A stretch of DNA of 17,022 nt from Burkholderiales bacterium (lineage in GTDB: Bacteria > Pseudomonadota > Gammaproteobacteria > Burkholderiales > Burkholderiaceae_C), in NCBI GenBank assembly GCA_005789685.1, contig SXXD01000029.1, positions 1 through 17,022 on the forward strand. The letters are read 5' to 3'. The notes under the pieces are model-generated. The model ran no database searches and was not told where the DNA came from. It saw nothing but the letters and a program-made list of their open reading frames with translations. Shown piece by piece: positions 1-7,359 of this stretch. The number at the start of each line of letters is the position of its first letter. Positions within the stretch are counted from its first letter, which is position 1. Position numbers and translations under genes: made by a program.

Positions 1-534
1 GAACTGCACGAAGAAGTGGGGCTCCTGCCGGAGCATGTGCGCATCGTGGCCCGTACCCGAGATTGGTTGCGCTATGAAGTGCCTGACCGTTTTATAAGGC
101 GCGATGCTAGGGGCCATTACAAGGGCCAAAAGCAAATTTGGTATTTGCTCCAGTTGGTTGAGCCCGACTGGAACATCAATCTGCGTGCCACCAGCCACCC
201 CGAGTTTGACGCTTGGCGCTGGAATGATTTTTGGGTGCCGCTCGATGTGGTGGTTGAATTCAAACGAGGCGTCTATGAAATGGCACTCACTGAGTTGTCC
301 AGATACTTGCCCCGCTATGACACCCGAGGGCGAGGTTACCGCGGCGCAACGCGGCCTCGAAACAACATCAACGAAGGCGAAGGCGATAACTCTGAACCAC
401 AAGGCTCTGAGGTTTCAATGACGGTGCAGTTTGGTTTCATGCACACTCAAATCCGCATGGAGTTGCCACCGGGTGGCAGTTTTGACCCTGATCCTCACAA
501 CAGTTTAGAAAAGCCAAAACCCGAAGACCCATGA
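1..534 (+). CDS. rppH: RNA pyrophosphohydrolase RppH, C-terminal part (5' end outside window)
   Basis: RppH removes pyrophosphate from the 5' end of mRNAs, which opens them to RNase E decay. The reading frame is open from base 1, so the gene is cut by the window edge. The first residues, ELHEEVGL, are the end of a Nudix box (REUXEEXGU), which holds the metal-binding glutamates. The following stretch ([12 protein letters not shown], then [13 protein letters not shown]) is characteristic of RppH rather than of MutT-type nudix enzymes. About 177 residues are present, so roughly the first 50 are missing if the protein has the 220 or so residues I expect for this group. The C-terminal tail is low in complexity, rich in Pro and charge, and probably disordered. 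The TGA stop lies inside the T-tract of the opposite-strand proB terminator. The assignment is firm; the true start cannot be seen. Confidence 0.93.
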   Translation, partial: ELHEEVGLLPEHVRIVARTRDWLRYEVPDRFIRRDARGHYKGQKQIWYLLQLVEPDWNINLRATSHPEFDAWRWNDFWVPLDVVVEFKRGVYEMALTELSRYLPRYDTRGRGYRGATRPRNNINEGEGDNSEPQGSEVSMTVQFGFMHTQIRMELPPGGSFDPDPHNSLEKPKPEDP

Positions 535-557
535 AAAAGGGGCTTGGAGTGCCCCTT
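534..557 (-). terminator. Rho-independent terminator of the obgE-proB transcript
   Basis: On the minus strand a 7-bp stem (AAGGGGC/GCCCCTT, 537-543 with 551-557) with a 7-base loop is followed directly by five T residues (538-534). It lies 21 bases past the proB stop. On the plus strand no T-run follows the hairpin, so it should act mainly on minus-strand transcription. The T-tract overlaps the rppH stop codon. Confidence 0.8.
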
Positions 558-578
558 GTGACTTGAAGAAGTGATGGG

Positions 579-1715
579 TCAGCGGGTCAAGATCAAGTTG
601 TCGCGATGCACAAATTCAGACTCAGCCACATAGCCCAACAAGGCCTCGAACTCTGAGGAGGGTTTGCGACAAATGAGTCTGGCTTCGGTACTGGCGTAAT
701 TGGCCAAGCCACGCGCAATTTCCAGTCCGCTCACATCGCGAATGGCAATCACATCACCCCTGGAAAAATCGCCTTCGACATGCGTCATACCAATCGCAAG
801 CAAGCTCTTGCCTTCGGCTTGTAGCTTAGAAGCAGCGCCAGGATCGACTGTGACCGCGCCGCGCAATTGCAAATGATCTGCCATCCACTGTTTGCGGGCT
901 TGCTGCTTTTGCGTTTGCGCCACCAACAAGGTGCCAATGGACTCGCCTTTGCACAAGCGAATGAGCGCATCGGGTTCGCGCCCCCATGCAATGACGGTGG
1001 ATGCGCCCGAGCCTGCCGCACGCTTGGCAGCTAAAATTTTGGTGATCATGCCGCCGCTGCCAATGCTTGAGCCTACGCCACCGGCCATGGCTTCTAACGC
1101 AGGATCACCAGCGAAGGCTTCGTGCACAAATTCGGCAGCAGAATTTTTGCGAGGGTCTGCGGTGTACAAACCTTTTTGGTCGGTCAGGATGACCAAGGCA
1201 TCAGCCTCTACCAAGTTGGCCACCAAAGCACCCAAAGTGTCGTTGTCGCCAAACTTAATTTCATCGTTCACCACCGTGTCGTTTTCGTTGATCACCGGCA
1301 GCACTTTGTGATGCAACAAGGTAAGCAAGGTGGAGCGGGCGTTTAAATAACGTTCGCGATCGGCCAGGTCGGCATGCGTAAGAAGTACCTGGGCACTGCC
1401 TAAACCGTTTTCACGCAATTTGGTTTCGTACATTTGCGCCAAGCCCATTTGGCCTACGGCTGCAGCAGCTTGCAAAGCATGAATTTCTTGGGGGCGTGTG
1501 GCCCAACCCAAACGCTTCATGCCTTCGGCAATGGCGCCGCTGGACACCATGATGACCTCGCGACCGTCTTTGGCCATGAGTGCCATCTGACGGCACCATT
1601 CACCGATGGCCGCTTCGTCTAGACCGCGTCCTTCGTTGGTGACCAAACTGGAGCCGACCTTGACCACGATGCGTCGCGCATCGCGCAAAACAGTAGACGT
1701 AAAAGGCTGGCTCAT
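579..1715 (-). CDS. proB: Glutamate 5-kinase ProB
   Basis: ProB phosphorylates glutamate with ATP, the first and feedback-controlled step of proline synthesis, in the cytoplasm. From the ATG at 1715 the protein has 378 residues, close to the E. coli length. The amino acid kinase domain carries KVGSSLV (19-25), the glutamate-binding VINENDTV (141-148), FGDNDTLG (155-162) and a GSGGMITK loop (219-226), where many homologues have GTGGM. A PUA domain follows from about residue 284. An upstream in-frame TTG at 1724 would add three residues; I prefer the ATG because no Shine-Dalgarno favours either. The gene lies 47 bases after obgE with no terminator between, so the two are probably co-transcribed. 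proA is not in the window. Confidence 0.95.
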   Translation of the reverse strand: MSQPFTSTVLRDARRIVVKVGSSLVTNEGRGLDEAAIGEWCRQMALMAKDGREVIMVSSGAIAEGMKRLGWATRPQEIHALQAAAAVGQMGLAQMYETKLRENGLGSAQVLLTHADLADRERYLNARSTLLTLLHHKVLPVINENDTVVNDEIKFGDNDTLGALVANLVEADALVILTDQKGLYTADPRKNSAAEFVHEAFAGDPALEAMAGGVGSSIGSGGMITKILAAKRAAGSGASTVIAWGREPDALIRLCKGESIGTLLVAQTQKQQARKQWMADHLQLRGAVTVDPGAASKLQAEGKSLLAIGMTHVEGDFSRGDVIAIRDVSGLEIARGLANYASTEARLICRKPSSEFEALLGYVAESEFVHRDNLILTR

Positions 1716-1762
1716 GGTGTTCAATGTAACGCAAGTGCAGGAGATTTGGGTTACTGAATCAA

Positions 1763-2866
<1,104 letters not shown>

Positions 2867-2886
2867 TTAATTTTGAGCTCTGGAAC

Positions 2887-2911
2887 AAAAAAGCCCCGAC
2901 TCGGCGGGGCT
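2887..2911 (-). terminator. Rho-independent terminator after rpmA
   Basis: On the minus strand the 7-bp GC-rich stem AGCCCCG/CGGGGCT (2892-2898 with 2905-2911) and 6-base loop are followed by a run of T (2892-2887). It lies 23 bases past the rpmA stop and should end the rplU-rpmA transcript before obgE. The plus-strand side has only a short TCTTT and should be weak. Confidence 0.85.
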
Positions 2912-2934
2912 CTTTGCGCTTTGGCTGACGCTGT

Positions 2935-3192
2935 TTAAGCAGCAGTCACATTCACCATTTGCTTTTTCAGAGCACCTTTGAAGCCGAACGACACGTGGCC
3001 GTCGATCAAAGCGAACAATGTGTGGTCTTTGCCAATGCCCACGTTGTTGCCAGGGTGGAACTTGGTACCACGCTGACGAACAATGATGGCGCCAGCAGTG
3101 ATGAGTTCACCACCGAAAGCTTTTACACCGAGCATTTTGGGCTGCGAATCGCGCCCGTTTCGCGTAGAGCCGCCGCCTTTTTTCTGTGCCAT
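2935..3192 (-). CDS. rpmA: 50S ribosomal protein L27
   Basis: L27 is a small basic protein of the large subunit; its N-terminal tail reaches towards the peptidyl transferase centre and helps hold tRNA ends. The 85-residue product begins [17 protein letters not shown] and contains [10 protein letters not shown], both hallmarks of L27. There is no Firmicutes-type N-terminal extension that would need cleavage. An AAGGAG ribosome binding site sits just upstream of the ATG. The gene follows rplU by 12 bases and is certainly co-transcribed with it. Confidence 0.98.
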   Translation of the reverse strand: MAQKKGGGSTRNGRDSQPKMLGVKAFGGELITAGAIIVRQRGTKFHPGNNVGIGKDHTLFALIDGHVSFGFKGALKKQMVNVTAA

Positions 3193-3204
3193 GACCTGTG
3201 CTCC

Positions 3205-3516
3205 TTAGCCGGCAATCGCGCCAATTTGCAGTTCTGTGTACTGCTGGCGATGACCTTGACGTTTTTGATAGTGCTTGCGACGGCGCATCTTGAAGATGTG
3301 CACTTTGTCGTGCTTGCCGTGTGCCAACACTGTGACAGTAACAGTTGCGCCGGACACCAGGGGCGTACCAACTTTCAGATCTGCGCCGTTGCCGACTGCC
3401 AGAACTTGGTCGAATACGATTTCCTGGCCCACGTCCGCAGCAATCTGTTCTACTTTAATTTTTTCACCAGCAGCAACACGATACTGTTTGCCACCGGTTT
3501 TTATGACCGCGTACAT
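3205..3516 (-). CDS. rplU: 50S ribosomal protein L21
   Basis: L21 binds 23S rRNA in the large subunit. The 103-residue product starts [14 protein letters not shown], the diagnostic N-terminus of the family, and has the basic [16 protein letters not shown] segment near residues 76-91 that contacts rRNA. Length matches E. coli L21 (103). A GAAGAGG ribosome binding site precedes the ATG. It is the first gene of the rplU-rpmA transcript, with a promoter and a structured leader upstream. Confidence 0.98.
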   Translation of the reverse strand: MYAVIKTGGKQYRVAAGEKIKVEQIAADVGQEIVFDQVLAVGNGADLKVGTPLVSGATVTVTVLAHGKHDKVHIFKMRRRKHYQKRQGHRQQYTELQIGAIAG

Positions 3517-3534
3517 AATGACCTCTTCATGGAA

Positions 3535-3557
3535 TTCCTAGGACGAACCCTAAGGAA
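3535..3557 (-). promoter_or_regulatory. Hairpin at the predicted 5' end of the rplU-rpmA mRNA
   Basis: Read on the minus strand, TTCCTTAGG (3557-3549) pairs with CCTAGGAA (3542-3535) with one bulged base. The loop is GTTCGT, in which a G-T pair could close a TTCG tetraloop. The start site predicted from the -10 box falls at about 3557-3559, so the hairpin would occupy the very 5' end of the transcript. This is inferred from sequence only. Confidence 0.5.
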
Positions 3558-3563
3558 CCGCGG

Positions 3564-3593
3564 ATTTTAGCACGTACTTTTGAGGCTTGACAA
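3564..3593 (-). promoter_or_regulatory. Promoter of rplU-rpmA (sigma-70 type)
   Basis: On the minus strand a -35 box TTGTCA (3593-3588) and a -10 box TAAAAT (3569-3564) are separated by 18 bases. The predicted start is near 3557-3559, about 40 bases before the rplU ATG. The -35 box lies inside an inverted repeat (3580-3602). Confidence 0.65.
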
Positions 3594-3602
3594 GCCCCTC
3601 AA
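3580..3602. repeat. Inverted repeat over the rplU -35 box
   Basis: A perfect CTTG-A-CAAG core (3586-3594) is flanked by TTGAGG (3580-3585) and CCTCAA (3597-3602). The arms are offset by two bases on the right. It covers the -35 hexamer of the rplU promoter in the divergent rplU/ispB intergenic region, so it could be an operator. No regulator is known from this window. Confidence 0.5.
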
Positions 3603-3642
3603 GCACAATTCATTGCGGCCCCCAGTTGGCGTTTTCGATCTC

Positions 3643-3648
3643 TATAAT
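3643..3648 (+). promoter_or_regulatory. Possible -10 box for ispB
   Basis: A perfect TATAAT lies about 80 bases before the chosen ispB start in the divergent intergenic region. No good -35 box stands at 16-18 bases, so this is a weak call. Confidence 0.35.
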
Positions 3649-3729
3649 CATCCCAATTCACAGAAATTCCATCGAAAACTCAAGTTTTCTGGCAATTCTT
3701 CCCCCCAAATCCTGTTGTTTAAAGCTATT

Positions 3730-4725
3730 TTGTCTACCTCCGCGCCATTCTTTACAGCCTCTCCTGCCTCGGCCTTGGCTCTGGTGGCACGCGATTTGGC
3801 CCAGGTCGACGAGGTCATCGCAAAGCGCTTGAGTTCGGGGGTGCCCCTGGTTGGCCAAGTTGCCCAGTACATCATTTCGGCAGGCGGCAAGCGGCTAAGA
3901 CCTGTCATTTTGTTGCTCACCAGCGGAGCTTTGGGCTACCAAGAAGCGCACAAATACAGCATGGCGGCTGTGGTGGAGTTCATTCACACGGCCACATTGC
4001 TGCACGACGATGTGGTGGACGAGTCGACACTTCGGCGTGGCCGCCCTACTGCCAACGAAAATTTTGGCAATCCAGCCAGCGTATTGGTAGGCGACTTTCT
4101 GTATTCCCGCGCTTTTCAAATGATGGTAGATGCAGGCAGCATGCGCATCATGCAAGTGTTAGCCGATGCCACCAACGTCATTGCAGAGGGTGAAGTTCTG
4201 CAACTCATGAACATGCACGATGCTTCTTTGAACGAAGCGGCCTACTTGCACGTCATCCGCTCCAAAACTGCCAAATTGTTTGAAGCCAGTGCCCGTTTGG
4301 CAGCCATTTTGGCCAAAACTTCGCCGGAATTGGAAGAGGCCTGCGCAAACTATGGTCAAGCCTTAGGCACTGCTTTTCAAGTGATTGACGATGTTTTGGA
4401 TTACGAGGGCAATGCCGCCGAAATGGGCAAGAACCTGGGCGATGATTTGCGCGAAGGCAAAGCCACCCTGCCCCTCATTTTGGCCATGCAACGAGGTACG
4501 CCAGCGCAGCGAGAGTTGATTCAAAAGGCCATCGAAACAGGCTCTGTTGACCAACTTAGCAGTGTGATTGCCATCGTCCGCGAGACGGGAGCTCTTGAGG
4601 CTAGCCGCAAAGCGGCCATGTCAGAAGCTCAGCGCGCCGTAGATGCGGCGCAGCATTTGCCTGATGGCGAATACAAAGATGCTTTGGTGGCTTTGGCGTC
4701 TCAACTGTTAGAGCGCCGCACTTAA
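3730..4725 (+). CDS. ispB: Octaprenyl/polyprenyl diphosphate synthase IspB
   Basis: IspB extends farnesyl diphosphate with isopentenyl diphosphate units to make the side chain of ubiquinone. It has the trans-prenyltransferase signature: GGKRLRP (52-58), the first aspartate-rich motif DDVVD (93-97) followed by RRGRPT, and the second motif DDVLD (220-224) followed by KNLGDDLREGKATLP. I place the start at the TTG at 3730 (331 residues, against 323 in E. coli), because this leaves only a short extension before the conserved helix ARDLAQVD. The frame stays open back to a TTG at 3580, but that stretch does not look like the family and overlaps the promoter region. No clear Shine-Dalgarno supports the TTG. 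The gene is divergent from rplU, a common arrangement, and ends 5 bases from the facing dehydratase gene. Confidence 0.93.
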   Translation: MSTSAPFFTASPASALALVARDLAQVDEVIAKRLSSGVPLVGQVAQYIISAGGKRLRPVILLLTSGALGYQEAHKYSMAAVVEFIHTATLLHDDVVDESTLRRGRPTANENFGNPASVLVGDFLYSRAFQMMVDAGSMRIMQVLADATNVIAEGEVLQLMNMHDASLNEAAYLHVIRSKTAKLFEASARLAAILAKTSPELEEACANYGQALGTAFQVIDDVLDYEGNAAEMGKNLGDDLREGKATLPLILAMQRGTPAQRELIQKAIETGSVDQLSSVIAIVRETGALEASRKAAMSEAQRAVDAAQHLPDGEYKDALVALASQLLERRT

Positions 4726-4730
4726 AGCTA

Positions 4731-5702
4731 TCAGGGGTACGCCGTCATTAATTGAGAAAACCTCGCCATGTCGATGTTCCCGCCACTGACGACTACGCCT
4801 ACTTTTTTCCCCTTCAACGACTCACTTGCTTGCATGGCCGCTGCCAATGAAAGGCAGCCCGTGGGTTCCACAATCATCTTCATGCGCTCAGCGTAAAAGC
4901 GCATGCTTTGGACCAGTTGCGCATCTGTAACGGTGTGAATGTCGTCTACCAAAGCTTTGATAATTTCAAAAGTGATGGCGCCCACCATGGGCGTTTGTGC
5001 ACCATCGGCAATGGTCACGGGCGTTGCTATTTTGACCCGCTCACCTTTTCTAAATGATTGCTGCACATCGTTGCCGGCCTCGGGCTCTACACCCACGATT
5101 TGACAACTCGGCGAGAGCGCCTTGGCGGCCAATGCACTGCCACTTAAAAGCCCGCCGCCGCCCAAACAAACAAAGAGAACGTCCAATTCGCCCACTTCTT
5201 TGAACAATTCCAAGGCGGCCGTTCCTTGACCAGATAAAACATCAGGATGATCAAAGGGGGGAATGAAAGTCAGACCATTTGCCTGGGCCAAGGCTGTGGC
5301 AAGTGCACTGGCGTCCTCAGAATATCTGTCATAGCCGATGACCTTGGCGCCATAGCCTTGGGTAGCCGCCAACTTAGCGGGCGAGGCATCGTGTGGCATG
5401 AAAATGGTTGCGGGAATTTGAAGAATGCGCGCAGACAAGGCCATGGCTTGCGCATGGTTGCCCGAAGAATAAGCCACCACCCCTGCCCGCCTTTGCGCAT
5501 CGTTCAATTTGGCCAAAGCATTGAAGCCACCTCTGAACTTGAATGCACCCATGCGCTGATAGTTTTCACATTTCACATAAATTTTGGCCTGCAGTTGCTC
5601 ATTCAAGGAACTCGACTGCATCACAGGCGTCTTGTGCGCAACCCCCTCAAGCCGTGCAGCCGCGGCCAAAACATCGTCGAAAGTGGGTAGAGCATGAAGC
5701 AT
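4731..5702 (-). CDS. PLP-dependent serine/threonine dehydratase-like enzyme (serine racemase / hydroxyaspartate ammonia-lyase type)
   Basis: This is a fold-type II PLP enzyme of 323 residues. It has no C-terminal ACT-like regulatory domain, so it is not a long biosynthetic IlvA. The PLP lysine is K55 in AFKFRGG. The substrate loop is SSGNHAQ (79-85), the phosphate-binding loop is GGGGLLSG (181-188) and SGGN is at 306-309. E206, G210 and D212 in EPEAGND match the spacing of the divalent metal site of eukaryotic serine racemase, and S80 matches its second catalytic base (S84 in the human enzyme). Catabolic threonine/serine dehydratase, serine racemase and threo-3-hydroxyaspartate ammonia-lyase share these features, so the substrate cannot be fixed. 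The gene is monocistronic and convergent with ispB. The leader upstream is AT-rich and I cannot name a promoter with confidence. Confidence 0.85.
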   Translation of the reverse strand: MLHALPTFDDVLAAAARLEGVAHKTPVMQSSSLNEQLQAKIYVKCENYQRMGAFKFRGGFNALAKLNDAQRRAGVVAYSSGNHAQAMALSARILQIPATIFMPHDASPAKLAATQGYGAKVIGYDRYSEDASALATALAQANGLTFIPPFDHPDVLSGQGTAALELFKEVGELDVLFVCLGGGGLLSGSALAAKALSPSCQIVGVEPEAGNDVQQSFRKGERVKIATPVTIADGAQTPMVGAITFEIIKALVDDIHTVTDAQLVQSMRFYAERMKMIVEPTGCLSLAAAMQASESLKGKKVGVVVSGGNIDMARFSQLMTAYP

Positions 5703-5771
5703 GAGATTTATTCTATTGAAAAAGAAATTGATTTTGATTAAGCTGTTTTGATATTAAACCGATGAGACTTT

Positions 5772-5882
5772 GTGATCAGCTTCAAACTCAATGGTAAACC
5801 GACTCAGTCGAATGCCGATCAGTCAGAACCCTTGCTGCACATTTTGGCCAACGACTTGGGGGCAATGGGCCAAGCAATGTGA
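5772..5882 (+). pseudogene. Relic of the N-terminus of a [2Fe-2S] oxidoreductase small subunit (IorA-like)
   Basis: A 36-codon frame from GTG at 5772 to TGA at 5880-5882 reads ISFKLNGKP, then AD, then EPLLHILANDLG. This matches in order and spacing the start of the [2Fe-2S] small subunit of molybdenum hydroxylases (isoquinoline 1-oxidoreductase alpha type), which I recall as ISF.LNGKP...AD...PLLW.LRDELG.TG. The match stops just where the cluster-binding Cys-rich loop (G.K.GCG) should begin; a stop codon follows instead. No later part of the small subunit and no large subunit follow. I infer a decayed remnant left by deletion. It could instead be a chance match or a retained small peptide gene. 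Confidence 0.5.
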
Positions 5883-5918
5883 CATACTTTAACTTTTAGA
5901 TTTGTCGGAGATTTCACC

Positions 5919-6107
5919 ATGTCAGAAATTCGCCCTGCCAGTCAAAGGCCAGAACCGCCTCGAGTACAACAAGAGCGGCCCGTCAAAACGGAACAAAAGG
6001 TCAAAAATGATCCGCCGCCAAAGATGGAGCCTCAACGTGAAGTAGTTCGGCAAGAGGTCAGATCAAATGACAAGCCCAAAGGCGGCAACGTCGACATCAC
6101 GGTCTAA
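5919..6107 (+). CDS. Small Pro/charged protein of unknown function
   Basis: I do not recognise this 62-residue protein. It is rich in Pro, Lys, Arg, Glu and Gln, has no cysteine, no aromatic residue and no hydrophobic segment, and is probably disordered apart from the C-terminal GGNVDITV. A CGGAG ribosome binding site (5906-5910) stands 8 bases before the ATG, which supports real translation. It lies between the [2Fe-2S] relic and the YebC-family gene, with 62 bases to the latter. The proteins made by yacG and the exported small gene at 6915-7187 are also Pro/Lys rich in part, but I see no clear relation. Confidence 0.55.
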   Translation: MSEIRPASQRPEPPRVQQERPVKTEQKVKNDPPPKMEPQREVVRQEVRSNDKPKGGNVDITV

Positions 6108-6129
6108 GTTTTGAAGTGGGCGCATGACT

Positions 6130-6135
6130 TAAAAT
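6130..6135 (+). promoter_or_regulatory. Possible -10 box for the YebC-family gene
   Basis: GACTTAAAATGA carries a TAAAAT hexamer about 35 bases before the ATG, at a suitable distance for a start just downstream. The only -35-like sequence, TTGAAG (6111-6116), is too close (13 bases). A weak call. Confidence 0.3.
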
Positions 6136-6169
6136 GACCTCCTAAATCTTCACACAGAAAGTAGACCCC

Positions 6170-6883
6170 ATGGGCGCCCAGTGGAAAGCAAAAGGCAAGG
6201 CACAAGCCGCAGACGCTAGAGGCAAACTCTTTGGGCGTTTGGCCAAAGACATCATGGTGGCCGCCAAAGGTGGTGCCGATCCTGCCGCCAACTCGCGACT
6301 GCGTTTGGTCGTGGAGCAGGCCCGCAAGGTCTCCATGCCAAAAGATACGCTAGAACGCGCCATCAAAAAAGGCGCTGGCTTATTGGGCGACCCCGTTAAT
6401 TTTGAACGCGTTATTTACGAAGGTTTTGCACCGCACCAGGTGCCAGTGATGGTAGAGGCACTCACCGACAACCTGAACCGGACAGCCTCTGAAGTTCGCG
6501 TGCTTTTCCGCAAAGGACAACTGGGCTCTTCAGGTTCTGTGTCTTGGGATTTTGACCATGTGGGCATGATTGAAGCAGAGGCTTCAAAAGCTGATGCAGA
6601 TGCCGAGATTGCCGCCATTGAAGCGGGCGCGCAAGACTTTGAAGCCGCCGATGAAGACGGTGTGACGGTGTTCATCACAGACCCAACAGATTTAGATTTG
6701 GTCAGCAAAGCCCTGCCTGAGCATGGTTTCACCGTGTTGTCCAACAAGTTGGGCTACAAACCCAAAAATCCCGTTAACCCTGCCAACCTCAGCGCCGAGC
6801 AACTAGAGGAAGTGGAAAACTTTTTGGCTGCCATTGACGGCAACGACGATGTACAAAATGTATTTGTAGGCTTGTCGGGTTAA
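6170..6883 (+). CDS. YebC/PmpR-family protein
   Basis: The 237-residue protein has the YebC family layout: a basic N-terminal helical domain with [18 protein letters not shown] (18-35) and the signature [16 protein letters not shown] (55-70), then two mixed domains ending in a conserved acidic C-terminus. The family was long annotated as transcriptional regulators (PmpR); more recent reports tie it to relief of ribosome stalling at proline-rich sequences. The start [19 protein letters not shown] differs from the classical YebC start (MAGHSKW.NI.HRK) in lacking the HSKW motif, so this may be a second, YeeN-like branch. A single transcription unit seems likely; the facing small gene ends 31 bases downstream. 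The ATG is chosen from family alignment; the ribosome binding site is weak. Confidence 0.93.
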   Translation: MGAQWKAKGKAQAADARGKLFGRLAKDIMVAAKGGADPAANSRLRLVVEQARKVSMPKDTLERAIKKGAGLLGDPVNFERVIYEGFAPHQVPVMVEALTDNLNRTASEVRVLFRKGQLGSSGSVSWDFDHVGMIEAEASKADADAEIAAIEAGAQDFEAADEDGVTVFITDPTDLDLVSKALPEHGFTVLSNKLGYKPKNPVNPANLSAEQLEEVENFLAAIDGNDDVQNVFVGLSG

Positions 6884-6914
6884 TTCCTGCCCATCAAGCA
6901 GCTGGCCTCACGGG

Positions 6915-7187
6915 TCATTTGGCCGCGGGTTTGGGTTTCTCGCCACCTGCAGGTTTGATCAAGCAAACAATTTTAGAATCCCTTTCCTTGTACTCATATT
7001 TAGGGCATACGTCTAGCGTGCTCTTTTTCTCTAATGGCTGGGGCATAGATTCTGGTGTTGACTTAGGGCGTGTGATGCGCTCTGGCACAACCGATCTTTC
7101 TGGAGCTTTTTTGTCATTCGCTTTGGGCGGGTCGCTTGCATAGGCATTGACAGCACCCAACATGGTCAAAATGATCAGTAGTTTCAT
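6915..7187 (-). CDS. Small exported protein of unknown function
   Basis: This 90-residue protein starts with a clear signal peptide: MKLL, a hydrophobic core, then NAYA with cleavage expected before SDPP (after about residue 17-18). There is no lipobox cysteine. The mature part is short, Pro/Lys rich and probably unstructured, except near residues 58-76 where DVCPKYEYKERDSKIVCLI holds the only two cysteines, which could form a disulfide in the periplasm. I know no family for it. It converges on the YebC-family gene and is divergent from pilB across a 172-base gap. On the minus strand that gap has a perfect TTGACA (plus 7236-7241 region) but no convincing -10 box. Confidence 0.65.
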   Translation of the reverse strand: MKLLIILTMLGAVNAYASDPPKANDKKAPERSVVPERITRPKSTPESMPQPLEKKSTLDVCPKYEYKERDSKIVCLIKPAGGEKPKPAAK

Positions 7188-7359
7188 GAGTTACTCGCAA
7201 TACTTGCATTGAAACACATGTCATTGTGATTCAATTGTCAAAATAGAACAAGGTGGCTGTCATGCCATCGCACAAATTCTTGCATTTCGTATTTGAACCG
7301 TTTGAATTGCCAATTTGCACTCATCATTGAACGTCCTGTTTTTATGAAATGGCGTTCAG

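Noticed and set aside
892..1311. Open frames antisense to proB, obgE, argJ, secA and others
   Set aside because: They are shadows of well-recognised genes in the opposite strand, with no family signature or ribosome binding site.
3580..3729. Long N-terminal extension of IspB from the TTG at 3580
   Set aside because: The extra 50 residues do not resemble the family and overlap the rplU promoter and the TATAAT box.
7188..7359. Sigma-54 or sigma-70 promoter for pilB in the divergent gap
   Set aside because: No GG-N10-GC pair with the right flanks and no convincing -35/-10 pair on the plus strand could be found by eye.
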